64,000 nt of DNA from Alentia gelatinosa. Lineage: Eukaryota; Annelida; Polychaeta; Phyllodocida; Polynoidae. Under the pieces are notes generated by a model, which worked only from the letters and a program-made list of their open reading frames with translations, had not been told where the DNA came from and searched no databases. The stretch is taken from positions 16,667,318 to 16,731,317 of the forward strand of contig OX465583.1 of the NCBI GenBank assembly GCA_950022655.1, given 5' to 3'. Positions 1-11,668 of the stretch are shown piece after piece (the first letter of the stretch is position 1; every line of letters begins with the position of its first letter). The position numbers and the translations under genes are program-made.

Positions 1-505
1 CAAAGCTGTGTTCCACCAGAGCTTTAAGACAATAGCAGTCACATGGATAGGGGAAGGTTGGGGAGAGACTGCTAAAACCAGGATAAATAAGTAAAAACTA
101 CTGAAACAGTCGGGCAAGGGCGGCGCCAGCTGAGGAGAAGCACAGACAGGCGGGGGGTGGAGAGGACAGAGGGCTGGGGGAATGAATATGCAAACACTGG
201 TGTTTTATTTACGCTGCAGTCGCCGCCAAGGATGAAAACAAAGTCATAAAAGCAGCGCGCGGGAGTGATCGTATAACGGGGGAGATTGTCGCTGGCGGAC
301 GTCGTGCTAGGCAGCCCGGCAGCCGGTTGATGATAGCCGGGTGATAGTCTTCACATGCAGATAGTAATACGTGCTGAAATATTGGTGGTTCTAGGGGGTT
401 TGTCCTAGAAAGAAACAAGGGTTCTAAGGGGTTTGTAGGACAACCAAAGGTTTGGTAGATACTGGGGAATCTATCACATCATTTTCCTTTCTTTATCCTA
501 GAGAC
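1..505. other. Unassigned stretch, partly GC-rich
   Basis: No gene or repeat recognised. About 110-330 is GC-rich with several CpGs; the rest is ordinary AT-balanced sequence. Short open frames here have no recognisable domain. Confidence 0.4.
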
Positions 506-650
506 TATAATCGATTGTTGTGTGGACAGGCGACCGTAAACTGCAAGGGGTTGACGCTTAGTAATACACGAGCCATAGTGAGTTCATTATATCGTCCAGC
601 TCGAATGGTTAACAGAGCCGCCTGTGCACTAAACCATCTGAAATCTGTGA
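506..650. repeat. Palindrome relic, composite family D (copy D3)
   Basis: Left arm around GTGGACAGGCGACCGTAAAC pairs imperfectly with the right arm, whose reverse complement begins GTGCACAGGCGGCTCTG. The centre holds CACGAGCC-ATA-GTGAG, close to the family centre. Arm text matches copy D1 at 58271-58414. The mismatched trinucleotide is kept: one arm has the shorter ACCGTAAAC form, the other the GCTCTGTTAACC form. No body with both terminal repeats is clear, so this is a palindrome-only relic. The short open frame at 452-760 crosses it and is not a gene. Confidence 0.6.
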
Positions 651-784
651 ATTACAATGATATAGAAGCTGTTTTATCTATTAGCAGGAACTATTTTGTT
701 GCTCTCCATGAACAACGGGACCTCGAATCTGATGATGGGTATATAAGCAATAGTCCATGATTTTGTGAATAGGCGACCACAAAC

Positions 785-918
785 CATGCACACGTCACAC
801 AAGGACCAGACTCTAACATGTGCTACTTCATACAAGAGCTAGATTTTAACATGTGATACCTCACACAAGGACCAGATTAACATGTAGTACCTCACACAAG
901 GACCTTAGACCAGATGAG
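785..918. repeat. Degenerate tandem repeat, ~33 bp
   Basis: About four diverged copies of a unit resembling AACATGTGATACCTCACACA followed by AGGACCAGATTTT. A further single copy sits at about 1128-1165, separated by about 200 bp of unrelated sequence. Confidence 0.7.
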
Positions 919-1460
919 TAATATAGGCTCGTACGTGAAGACCCTTTTCTCTACGCCAGGAAACCCACAGATGATGTGAGTCAATTTTGTTCAATACAGA
1001 TGGACAACCTTGTGGGGGGCTAAGACTGTCTTAGAAAACGAACGTACATATTATCAAACGGTAACTCTTGTACGAGGTACAGTAAATGGTCTTAATGTAC
1101 GAGCCTAGATTATTCAATGGGCCACAGATTTTAACATGTGTCACCTCACACAAGGACCAGATTTAAATATTTAGTGCACCATACAAGCTCCCTCTCCCGG
1201 TGAGGCATTATTGAGGGAGGGGTATCTCATTAGTTGTAGACGTTCATTAAATTCGAGCTGAATTATTCAGGGCTTTGTTCAAGGCACAAGTGGCAACCAC
1301 CAGAGATACCGGAATACACGCTTGACTCGGAACTTAATGTTCATCACCGTATTTTGGTATCTGAAGTAGAATTCTTACATTCCTAATGTGGGTGCTGACG
1401 TAATCCACCTATATTTAGTCTTATATCTCAGGGCCCAACCTGTGTAAGGGGTCACCCCCA

Positions 1461-1632
1461 CAGATCAAACTAAGAGCAGAAACGTTTCCTCATCAAAGAT
1501 TGCACTCCATCATCTCATGTTATATTCATATTTGTTTACCCAGATCATCTCAGGCACGAAGACACATAGAAATGATCTGCTTCACCCGAACATAGAGGTT
1601 CAACATGACTGAGCATGAGTTCCGCGTTCAAT
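1461..1632 (+). repeat. Dispersed direct repeat, copy 1
   Basis: About 170 bp from AGAAACGTTTCCTCATC to TGAGCATGAGTTCCGCG, repeated in the same orientation at 3336-3517 with modest divergence. No open frame is conserved between the copies. Probably an uncharacterised interspersed repeat. Confidence 0.75.
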
Positions 1633-1714
1633 TTACATGTTGCCTGTTAAGCGTGGTGGTTCCTTACATTGGGGGCAATATCAAACATCTATTACAGGGA
1701 GCCGTTCAGGGTAA

Positions 1715-2185
1715 ATGTCTCCCCTTCTTGAGGGTGCCCCTTACACACAGGGTGTTCCCTTACACAGGATGAGCCCTTACATGGTATGCCCCTTTACACA
1801 GGGTGGGCTCTTACATAAGGTGCTCCTTTATTAAGGTTGTCCTAGTAGACAGTGGTCCTTTACACGGGGTGGTCCCTTTCACGATCCGTCCCCGTGCACA
1901 GGCTGAACCCTTACACAGGGTGTTCCCTTATACAGGGTGCTCCCTTACACAGGGTACTCCCTTACACAGGGTCAATCTTACACAGGGTGGGCCCTTTACA
2001 TGGGGTAACCCCTTACACAGGGTGGGCCCTTTACATGGGGTAACCCCTTACACAGGGTGGGCCCTTTACATGGGGTAACCCCTTACACAGGGTGGGCCCT
2101 TTACATGGGGTAACCCCTTACACAGGGTGGGCCCTTTACATGGGGTAACCCCTTACACAGGGTGAGCCCTTACAAAAGGGTTTCA
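1715..2185. repeat. Minisatellite: 17-18 bp degenerate part, then perfect 35 bp units
   Basis: From 1715 short diverged units based on CCCTTACACAGGGTG. From 1985 five near-identical 35-bp units (starts 1985, 2020, 2055, 2090, 2125) with GGGTGGGCCCTTTACATGGG as their first part; the array ends in a partial unit at 2160. The younger homogeneous block appears to have expanded out of the older diverged one. Frames through it are not genes. Confidence 0.92.
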
Positions 2186-2319
2186 CAATATCTATACTAA
2201 GTCCGACAGTCCACACAACATGACAATAGTATACATTGGACGTCCACTAACTCCAGTCTAATATATTCAACAACCAACCACAGAATATAAGTCAAGTATG
2301 CCTGGTGAACCGGGATGTG

Positions 2320-2740
2320 ACGTCCCTGCAGCAGCGGCCTCGTTTCCGGACAGCAGTCGGCGGCTCGGGGGTGGGGGTGGGGTGGAGGAGGGGTGATGTA
2401 TGCGGTTTTTATTCTGTGCGCGCCGGAGGTGGAGTAGAAGTCTGCCGCGGCCACCGTTCAGATGGAACACACGCCCCGCCCGCCCGCCCGCCCGCCCATC
2501 ACTTTAATCAGAGAGAAGCACCTTGTTACGTTCACATGTAAGGTAGGATGACAACGTGTTAACCCTCCACATCCTGCACGGGCATCCAGCTCCCTCTTAA
2601 CCCCTTCTACCCCGCCCTGCTAAGCCTGACCGCCATGCAACACCTCACCCTAGCCTGCCCCGCCCCGCCCTACCCCCTTGCACAGCCTGGCTGCCCTACC
2701 CTGCCCCGCCCTGTCCTACCCGACCCTTCCACGCAGTATA
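2320..2740. other. GC- and C-rich stretch with (GCCC)n
   Basis: GC-rich sequence with a (CGCC)n run at about 2472-2498, then C-rich degenerate CCCTGCCCCGCC units to about 2730. No gene seen. Confidence 0.6.
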
Positions 2741-2763
2741 CTCTATACATCAATAGTATACTG

Positions 2764-2830
2764 TAAAATTGTCGATCAGATGTATCCCTAGGGTTCCAGC
2801 ATCAGGATATATCTGATCGGCAATTTTAAA
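2764..2830. repeat. Short palindrome, family H copy 1
   Basis: Arms AAAATTGTCGATCAGATG and its near-perfect complement CTGATCGGCAATTTT enclose GGATAcATC/GGATATATC and a short loop. A related hairpin with the shared words GCATCAGGATATAT lies at 15612-15690. Confidence 0.7.
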
Positions 2831-2983
2831 GTGGACCTTTGACGTATGAAGACCTAACGTATAATAGTATATGAGGATAATTATGATGATCAAGGAGATA
2901 GTTTCTCCTTCAGCTTAGCAGTTATTTTCACCTCCATGGCTGTTACTGAAAGTTATGTGAGAAACATATCAGCAGTGCGGTGA

Positions 2984-3262
2984 TTCTATGATAGGTGCCT
3001 TATATGATGGGTGCTTTCTATGATAAGTGCCTTCTATAATAAACACACTTCATGATAAATACACTTCGTGATAAGCACACTTCATGATAAGTATACACTT
3101 CATGATTAGCGGCTCTGCTAAGTGCCTTCTATTGTAAGTAAACTCTATGATAAGTACCTCTGAGGGTACATTTTATGATAAGTGACTTCTATAATAAGTA
3201 CATTTGATGATAATTAAAATCTACATTAAGAACACGCTATATAATACAAGTACGCTGAAAAG
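2984..3262. repeat. Degenerate tandem repeat, ~16-17 bp
   Basis: More than twelve diverged copies of a CTATGATAAGTGCCTT-like unit. Alternation of TGATAA and TTCTAT words makes the array visible by eye. Confidence 0.75.
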
Positions 3263-3335
3263 GAAGGATATGATTCTCTGATAAGAACATGTGAACGTTT
3301 CATAGTGAAACTGTTCTAGTGTCCTTGTGCTATGC

Positions 3336-3517
3336 AGATTAAACAAACAGTAGAAACGTTCCCTCATCAAAGATTGCGCTCCCAACATCTCATGTTATAT
3401 TCATATTTGCTTACTTGGATCATCTCATGCAAGCAGAGACATAAAAAACGGTCTACTTTACCCGAGCAGAGAGGCTCAACATGACTGAGCATGAGTTCCG
3501 CGTTCACTTGCACCAAA
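3336..3517 (+). repeat. Dispersed direct repeat, copy 2
   Basis: Partner of 1461-1632, same orientation and extent, ending in the same TGAGCATGAGTTCCGCGTTC. The shared part starts upstream at CAGATTAAACAAACAG, so the unit is longer than the most conserved core. Confidence 0.75.
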
Positions 3518-4124
3518 TGAGATGTCCATATTTAATGAATGAGCATAGAATTCCCAAAGTGAGCAATTAAGAGTTTGGGTTCTATCCAGCCAATGGGTGG
3601 TTCGCTGTAGCCAACTTGGCAGTGAGTCAACCAGCCAGTTCTATACAGGATTATAACTATCTAGACATTATGTGGCGCCATTTTGACACGGACGGTCGAA
3701 CATGTCCAAGCAGACACTTCGTGCTGCTAGGGTTCAGTACTGACTCGGGATATTTTCTTGGGGAGTATGAACATGTGGCTTTTTGCCCCCCAATCGGATT
3801 ACTCTCTCCTGGCTGATCCTTCGTGACACTTTGCTTCCCATCAGGAAACGTATCTGCTTGGAGACCGGAATTCATCCTTCTCCCAACAGCTTATCGTAAC
3901 AGCTTATCATGGAACTAACATCGACTCTGTGCCCGATATTAGACCACTGGAACAACGCTCCCTGAAAACAAACAAGTAAAGTTACACCGTCAAAGAATAA
4001 CTTTCTCCAAGTGTAGCCCGATTTGACATGGAATGATTCTCTGGAATGAGTTACATAAGGAAACGCACAGAAGTGATATTGGTCCCTGAAAGATGCATAT
4101 TGTGGACAAATAAGAGTCTAAAAG
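3518..4124. other. Unassigned stretch
   Basis: No domain, RNA gene or repeat recognised. A 66-residue open frame at 3616-3816 overlaps another on the opposite strand; neither resembles a known family. Confidence 0.4.
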
Positions 4125-4630
4125 CAGTGGCGTCAGAATAGGGGGGGGCAGGGGGGCCGGCCGCCCCCCCCCCCCACTTTTTTGCCAGCTAAAAAACGTC
4201 AGCACCTTCAAATTTAACTCAATCAAGTGTAAAAACTGTCTTGATTTTTCAACAACGAAAAATGTCTAAATCTAACTTTTTAGCATGCAATGATGGCTAT
4301 AAGCCCTGACTTTTCACCATGGAAAAGTGTCAAAGTCTGACCTTTTACCGTGCAATGATGGCTAAGCCCTGACTTTTCACCCTGGAAAAGTGTCAAAGTC
4401 TGACCTTTTACCGTGCAATGACAGCTAAGCCCTGACTTTTCACCCTGGAAAAAATGTTAAAGTCTTACTTTTTCACATGTAATGAAGGCTAAGACCTGAC
4501 TTTTCACAGATTTACGGTGAATCCAGTGGAAAAGGTCAATGTCAAACTTCATACCAAGAAAAATGTCAGCAATTATTCAGTTCGCCCCCCCCCCCCCCCC
4601 CCACACTTTCAAAATGTTCTGACGCCCCTG
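4125..4630. mobile_element. MITE with GGCGTCAGAA ends, inner polyG/polyC and a 63-bp tandem core
   Basis: The ends are a 14-bp inverted repeat: CAGTGGCGTCAGAA at 4125-4138 and its complement TTCTGACGCCCCTG at 4617-4630, one mismatch. Directly inside are a G/C homopolymer zone (about 4141-4172) and a polyC run (about 4584-4602). The core (about 4255-4515) holds about four diverged 63-bp units built on CCTGACTTTTCACC and AAGTCTGACCTTTTACC. Flanking AAAAG/ATAAG could be a decayed 5-bp target duplication. There is no coding capacity, so it is non-autonomous. Superfamily not identified. Confidence 0.7.
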
Positions 4631-6985
4631 ATAAGTGAAACGGTCAGATCAATTTCATTTTCGTCATCTTTTGTCGCATAACCACTAATTTACATATTGT
4701 AATTCTGTAGCACTTGGTGAACTCTCGTCGTTCAACGTATATAAGCAGTTATCAGAGGTATAAATCAAAATCTATACGAAGGTGCCTGAAAACTTGTTTG
4801 TACAAGGACCCCTCCCCCTCTCCCTCTGGCAAAAAAAACACAAACGAACCACAACCAAAAAAATTACAAACAGAAAAACCCACGCCCACCCTGCTCATCA
4901 AGGGTAATCCCCACCTCAGCAGTTTTAGGTCGTGGAGTGCAGACAGGGCAGCCCCCCCCCCCCCCCCCCAACACAGACACATACGGCCGGGGGATCGACC
5001 TGGTCAGGTGAGTGGCGGGGATGACGCTCTTTCCCGTGTCGCGAATTAAATGTCGTCTGCCCTGACTCCTGCTGGTTACCGACTGGGAATGCTTAGATAC
5101 ACGCCACACACCAGCGCAGGTAATGTTAGGGACTTAGTTTGAATGATGCCAAAGTAAGCAGTCTAACAGTTGCGGGACTAGATTTTGTGTACAGCTACAG
5201 CTAAACCGAAATACTTTGAAGGATACCTTCTCCAACTAACACCAACTCACATAGAATATATTTTAGACTAACGTTATATATCTTAGATGAAAAGGGATAA
5301 CTAAACTAGGTTCACCTTTGATCAAAGTTAGAGACAGGTTTCTTCGTTGTTATGTTATTATCAAGTAAAATAATGGTGTTGCAGGCACGAAGGTATGCAC
5401 GAAGGCAAGGGGGCAGTCTTGATCAGTGATTGCAAAGAAAGAAATCCAAGAAGAAATTCCAGTTAGAATCATCCATTGTAACAATATAAATCACGCAAAA
5501 CCGCAGCAGTTGAAATGGGAAGGAATTCTAACATTATTTTACTGTAAATGAATGTGTTCTCTGATGTTGATATTGATTTTGGATGTTGGTAAAATGCATT
5601 TTTCCTGTTATAAATTCTTGCCTTTTACTCATAAAACAGATTAATATGTTGTTTAAGTTAAGGTTTCTTTATGAGTAACGCGAAATTACTAGAGGTCAAT
5701 TTCATTCAATCACCCTAGAGCAAATTTGCATAACAACGTGTATGTACCAACATTTCTCTATGTTGTGAACGAACCTCAGTGGAAGAACTACCTAATGGGG
5801 TAGAACTGATGGGAAAAAAACAAAAAAAATAGATCTTTAATTTCCATCTGTTTAGAAAATTGGTAACAAATATTTCCAAAATTTAAAGTATTTTGAAAGC
5901 TATTCAGAAATTACCACAGACAAACGCAAATATTCAGGAAAGCAAACACAATTTTCTACAGCTGACAATTTACCATTAATTCATCAGGCTCTTTTTTGGA
6001 CAGTTCATCATGTTGCTGATGTTGACAAAGCGGGTCTCCATTGATTACCTGTCAGTTAAAGTATTCCACACAGAATAGCGCATCTAGTGAGACTGACAAC
6101 AGCTGTAATTGGCGGATAGCTATTGTGTCATGGAATCAGCCATCTTGCTCCGTATGCCAAACAAAACACCAGGGGACCGTTGCTCCACGTTTATGATACG
6201 TTTGCGGATCGCAGAATAATGATCTGGGTACCTTGTACTCCCGGAATTTAGTGGATCGCATCGCAATCGCATAGCCGCTTCACTGCGTAAAATACGGTTT
6301 TTAGTCTGGAAGTACACACATGATGTCCAAGCCAAATAATAGGATTGGTACCAATTTAATACTCTGGCAATATAGGTACTGACATAAAGGAAGAAAGCAT
6401 ATATACTAGCTGTGATCAACATGCCAAGCCTAATCATTGAGGATAAGAGTAGGGAAGTCAGAGATCAGTGAACCATGACTGCCAGGCTTTAACCTCTACT
6501 ATAGCTGTCCTGTCCACTACAGGTATGTGGAAACAATTTGGGAGCAATAAGTCTATCTGTGTGTTTATCTTTGTCTGTCTGTATCTCTGTCTGTGTATCT
6601 ATGTGTCTATATGAATCTCTGTGTAAAATAACTACACTCACTGTGAACCCATGTTATTATAGGGTTTCCATCCCCCCACTTGTAGTGAGCAGCGAACCAC
6701 ATTCAGAAATGACTATTCGCTTACTCTGCCAGCTGGTTATATTATGCCCCCTTCCTTGACCACGGTGCGGCGTGGGGACTTCCATAAATGGCGTATGCTA
6801 GGTGCTCTGACACACAGCCCTACTCTATCACTCTCTTTTTTTCTGCAAAATTCCCAAGGAGTGATTACTGTGGTGCATCATTAACATCTGAGGACATTAC
6901 CCTATAGGGAATGCTTATATGGTTTTATCGACTGATCGAGCTCACCCATCTTAATCAGGTTGGTCTTGAGCTGCTCAATGAAGTT
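4631..6985. other. Unassigned stretch with a polyC tract
   Basis: Mostly AT-rich with no gene recognised. A C18-19 run lies at 4952-4970. Short frames on both strands around 4714-5109 read through that homopolymer and low-complexity A/C runs and are not credible. Nothing structured seen from 5100 to 6985. Confidence 0.4.
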
Positions 6986-6989
6986 CCCA

Positions 6990-7360
6990 ACAAAGGTGAC
7001 GTAGGCCCGGCTGATGTTAGAGTTGTGGCAGAATAGGGTAGGCCTGGCTGATCTTAGCACTCGTGTTGGCAGAATAAGGTTGATCTTGGAGTAATAGCAG
7101 AATAGGGTAGGACAGGCTGGTCTTAATAATATCCTAGGGTGATGTAAGCCCAGCTGGTGTTAGCATGGCAGAATAGGGTTGTTGCCAAATCGGACAGGCC
7201 TGACTGATGTTAGAATTGTGGCAGAATAGAGTAGGCCTGGCTGATGCAGTAACAGAGTTGTTGCAAAATAGGGTAGGTAAGAGTTGTGGCAGAATAGGTT
7301 GGGCCTGGTTGAGGTTTGACAGGGTGAAGTAACGTAGTGGCAGGATGGTGTAGGCTAACA
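6990..7360. repeat. Degenerate repeat, ~37 bp
   Basis: Diverged units based on GGCCTGGCTGATGTTAG and TTGTGGCAGAATAGGGTAG. It abuts the 77-bp array but has a different unit. Confidence 0.7.
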
Positions 7361-7399
7361 GAACAGAATAGCTGACACAGTGTTGCCCTGCCTGCCCAC

Positions 7400-8635
7400 A
7401 CACCTGCTCTGCTCTAGAGAGTGACTGCCTGTTGGCTGACAGTGCAGGCTGACACAGATTTGCTCCACCTGCCCACATGCCTGCTCCACTCTATTGTGTG
7501 ACTGCCTGTTGGCTGACGGTGCAGGCTGACACAGATTTGCCCACCTGCCCACATGCCTGCTCCACTCTATTGTGTGACTGCCTGTTGGCTGACAGTGCAG
7601 GCTGACATAGGTTTGCCCCGCCTGCCCACACTCCTGCTCCACTCTATAGAGTGACTGCCTGTTGGCTGACAGTGCAGGCTGACACAGATTTGCTCCACCT
7701 GCCCACATGCCTGCTCCACTCTATTGTGTGACTGCCTGTTGGCTGACGTTGCAGGATGACACAGATTTGCCCTGCCTGAAATATGCCTGCTCCGCTCTAT
7801 TGTGTGACTGCCTGTTGGTTGACGTTGCAGGATGACACAGATTTGCCCTGCCTGCCCACATGCCTGCTCCGCTCTATTGTGTGACTGCCTGTTGGCTGAC
7901 GGTGCAGGCTGACACAGATTTGCCCCACCTGCCCACATGCCTGCTCTGCTCTATTGTGTGACTGCCTGTTGGCTGACGGTGCAGGATGACACAGATTTCT
8001 CCTGCCTGCCCATATGCCTGCTCCGCTCTATTGTGTGACTGCCTGTTCGTTGACAGTGCAGGCTGACATAGATTTGACCCGCCTGCCCACACGCCTGCTC
8101 CGCTCTATTGTGTGACTGCCTGTTGGCTGACGGTGCAGGCTGACACAGATTTCTCCTGCCTGCCCACATGCCTGCTCCGCCCTATTGTGTGACTGCCTGT
8201 TGGCTGACGGTGCAGGCTGACACAGATTTGCCCTGCCTGCAACATGCCTGCTCCGCTCTATTGTGTGACTGCCTGTTCGTTGACAGTGCAGGCTGACATA
8301 GATTTGACCCGCCTGCCCACACGCCTGCTCTGCTCTATTGTGTAACTGCCTGTTGGCTGACGGTGCTCCGCTCTATTGTGTGACTGCCTGTTGGCTGACA
8401 GTGCAGGCTGACATAGATTTGACCCGCCTGCCCACATGCCTGCTCCGCTCTATTGTGTGACTGCCTGTTGGCTGACGGTGCAGGCTGACACAGATTTGCC
8501 CCGCCTGCCCACATGCCTGCTCCGCTCTATTGTGTGACTGCCTGTTGGCTGACGGTGCAGGCTGACACAGATTTGCCCCACCTACCCACATGCCTGCTCC
8601 GCTCTATTGTGTGACTGCCTGTTGGCTGACGCGCT
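7400..8635. repeat. 77-bp minisatellite, about 16 copies
   Basis: Unit contains TGTGTGACTGCCTGTTGGCT, then GACGGTGCAGGCTGACACAG and ATTTGCCCCGCCTGCCCACA. Spacing measured between the GTGACTGCCT words at 7421 and 7498 is 77. One shortened unit occurs near 8366. Since 77 is not a multiple of three, the frame rotates from copy to copy. The many short reverse-strand frames (72-123 residues with NRQSHNRAEQ-like text) are by-products, not genes. Confidence 0.96.
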
Positions 8636-8639
8636 GACA

Positions 8640-9400
8640 GCGTGGTTAGACCAATTATCCGCTCCAGCTCTCCAAGCCCCGGTCCACCCGCCCGGCCCCG
8701 ACAAGCACAGCTCGCAATATTGACTGGTGCCCACGCCGCTGTCAGAGTGGCCCGCGGCGTGCGGCCTACGCCGGCGCATGGTGTGTGGCGCACGTCGCCG
8801 CATGCCCTGTGCTGTGTGTGACAAGGTGTGCTGCCCACGTCGTATGGCGAGTAGCATGCGGCGTGCGGTGTATGGAATAAGACCCGATTCCTGGTGCACG
8901 GCGCCTGAGCGTAAAGGTGTACGTCCCATGAGGCACGGTTTGTGGCGTGTGACGCATAGAATCTGGCGTGTGTGGTGTTTGATTCATGGTGGATTATCAG
9001 AGGTGGGGCCGCGCACCTATGGCGGCGAGCAAAGAGAGGGCTTCAGTGTATAGCGGCGTATGCCACACGGCGGGTGGCGTACGCCCTAAGGCGGGCGGTT
9101 TTCCAATGGCGGGGAGCAGATAGAGGCCCACGGCGTATAGCGGCGTAAGCCAGAGGCGAGCGGCGTAGGCCACACGAAGGACGCCGCACTATGGCGGCGA
9201 GCAGCATGTGCCGGGTGAGGATCGCGGGCGGCGCGTTAACGCCCGGCGGCGGCCGCGGCCATGGAAGCAGCAGCAGCAGCGACAGCGACACGACCATCTG
9301 CACGAGCCGGGCGAGCGGAAAGCCCGGCATTCGGTCGTCCTGCCGCACCGCAAGGCCCTTCAGCCGCCCGCCGTTACCCGCCGTACACCGCCCCTACGCC
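8640..9400. repeat. CpG-rich degenerate array/island
   Basis: Very CpG-rich, built of diverged GTGTGGCG, GCGGCGTA and GGCGTACGCC words of about 10-20 bp. Frames overlap on both strands with R/P/A-rich text and no domain. It could be a CpG island grown from a short GC-rich repeat. Confidence 0.6.
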
Positions 9401-9404
9401 AGCC

Positions 9405-9495
9405 GCCCGCCGCCCGCCACCCGCCACCCGCCGCCCGCCGCCCGCCGCCCGCCGCCCGCCGCCCGCCGCCCGCCGCCCGCCCGCCGCCCGCCGCT
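9405..9495. repeat. (CCCGCCG)n heptamer array
   Basis: About 12 nearly perfect copies of a 7-bp unit, with two CCACCCG variants near the start. Proline/arginine/alanine-rich frames through it are low complexity. Confidence 0.95.
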
Positions 9496-9789
9496 CAGTG
9501 TCCTCGCAGACCTTACACCATATTGAGACGAGCTCCCGGCGACTGGGCTCTGGTATCCATATAGCACGAAAAACACCTCGAGAGGAGGCGCCTTCCTAAC
9601 ATCTCCCTTCCCCAGTTCCCCGTATACAAGGATCCTTATTGGTTGACTCCCTGAGCTATTTTACTCGCCATGTCACTCATGTGACAGGTTAGAGGTTAAA
9701 TGTGTATTTCACGTCATACGGTTTTTACCTCATCATCTCAGTGACATGGAAATTACCAACGACTAATTATGTCCCCCGGCAGTTCCAAT

Positions 9790-10325
9790 TATCCGGGATT
9801 ATCCGGCATTCACAACATTGTGAATATCAGGTAGCGCAGTGTATATTGTCTGTGCATATTATACACTGTGAGGATCATTACTTTTAGGTAACATAGTGAA
9901 TATTGAACATGTATATTATACACAGTGAGGATAGTCACTATACGGACTGGTAGCCACTATGCGTATATTGCACATAGCAATGAAGATCGATGCTCGGTAA
10001 TACAGCCAAATTGTATATATATTGTACACAGCGGTCATAGTCAATGGAAGTTAGCGCCGTATAGATATATATTGTACACAACAACTATAGTCAATGTTAG
10101 ATAATGCAGCGAATATTGTAGCCTATATTTTACACAGTAATAGTCGATAATGCAGCCCCAATTCATATATCATACATAGTTTTGCTAGTCAATGTTAGGC
10201 AGTATATCTTAAGTGGTGATAGTCAATGTAAGGAAGTATAGCATCAACACGTGTATTGTACAATTGCAATTATCATATACATGTACCTACAATATACATG
10301 TACATGTATATATATAGTAATCACG
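9790..10325. repeat. Degenerate ~50-bp array
   Basis: Diverged units sharing TATATTGTACACAG, ATAGTCAATGTTAG and GCAGTATAGC words; ends in a TATA/TACATG-rich stretch. Copies are too diverged to count exactly (about 9-10). Confidence 0.7.
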
Positions 10326-10924
10326 TACCGTTTCGGCATATAATATGAAAATACTGTAGTATGCAACCCTGTTCCTTATGCGTCGACTACGACATGGCGG
10401 TTAGAACAAATTTCAATACGATTTGATTAATTTCGGGCATTTGATAAATAAAGAACGACCTGCCATGCTTGTTCATTTTACAAAACTCGTAGAGGTAGAT
10501 ATATAATAATGGTTTTTAACCTATCAGTGAAATATTACATGGAATGTGTTTTGGTAGTATTATCCGTTTCTTCCTATTCAGATAAATGTGTTTCTTCGTT
10601 CAGCACTTCCCCATTTATCATCGATTTCATAAGGAAATCTCTAACTTCAAACACCTACCTCATTTATAGCTGGTAGGCACATTCCTCTCACTATCCCACC
10701 TGCCTGTAAAACATTCCAAACCCAACTCTCGTCCCACCTCGTCCCAGAAGTCTCGTGCTCACGTGATCACGTGCTATGTTGTGTTTATAAGTGTCTTGAC
10801 GGCTGGTTGCGATTGAGTTCTCAAGTTGAAATGCTATTCACAGCCTGTCAATGACAATCCACCAGCCTCTGACTGCCTTGAAGTACCAAGTTTCCATTAC
10901 CTGTCACATTTTTTTCTTCCCCTC
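10326..10924. other. Unassigned stretch
   Basis: No gene or repeat recognised. Two nested CACGTG/GATCACGTG words occur at about 10757-10774. Confidence 0.4.
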
Positions 10925-11318
10925 TCTGCCACTTGGGAATCATCACCTGCTGCCCACTTTTACGAATCATCACCTGCAACACATTGAACACTTCCATATC
11001 CACTGCATTCCAACCATCACCTGCCACCTACTACATACTATCCATCACCTGCATAATGTCTATCAACTGCCACCCACTACATACTGCATGTCACTCTCCA
11101 CCAAATACCTCCAAACAAACCTGTCACCCATTTGTAAATACCACTTTCTATCAGCAAACACACGCTGTCCAGTTGTTCAGTATTGATTATTAACTTTCAA
11201 CTATGCCTTCCTCTCTACCACCCATTATATACTACATAGACAATATACTGCCACCCATTATGTATACTGCCACCCATTATGTACTTACATGTGCCACCCA
11301 TTATGTACTACATAGGCA
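10925..11318. repeat. Degenerate repeat of TGCCACCCA(T/C)TATGTACT units
   Basis: Diverged copies of words such as CACCTGCCACCCACTACATA and CCACCCATTATGTACTACAT; the last four copies (about 11215-11315) are the most alike. Confidence 0.7.
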
Positions 11319-11320
11319 AT

Positions 11321-11668
11321 ACTTGATGGTGTTATAGACAGGCGGCTTTGAACCACGAGAGGTTGAGTGTAGTAATAGACTGTATTATGACGCTAGTTTA
11401 CAAAGCTGCACAAAACCATCGTTTGTTGTATTTGTTATCCATCTTCAGAAACAAATCGAAACCAGGAATTGCCATATCATAAAGTCTATCAGTGGGGACC
11501 ATTCTTTGCTGTCCATGAACAAAGGGACTATAAATATGTGTATTTTCCTGTAAGCAATGGCTTCGAAGCCTGTAATCAATAGATTTCAAATCCTTAATCA
11601 GTGGGTAAGAGATCTTACCGTTGGTAATGGTCCGCTGTGGCCCCCATACATTTTCAAAAGGATAATGT
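11321..11668 (-). mobile_element. Composite palindrome element D2 (reverse orientation)
   Basis: The palindrome (about 11321-11430) carries GACAGGCGGCTTTGAACC and CACGAGAGGTTGA in the distal arm; the proximal arm is shortened. The body runs right, from TTGTTATCCATC (about 11433-11444) to an inverted GGATAAT end near 11660. Just inside that end is GGCCCCCATACATTTTCAA, the reverse complement of the box near the start of D1 (58040-58062). This D-specific box makes the assignment firm although the palindrome is decayed. Confidence 0.6.

Noticed and set aside
452..760. 102-codon plus-strand frame near the window start
   Set aside because: It spans a family D palindrome; the corresponding sequence in D1 is not open in that frame.
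7134..8838. Series of minus-strand frames with repeated NRQSHNRAEQACGQ text
   Set aside because: By-products of the 77-bp minisatellite; the frame changes in each copy, so no continuous protein exists.
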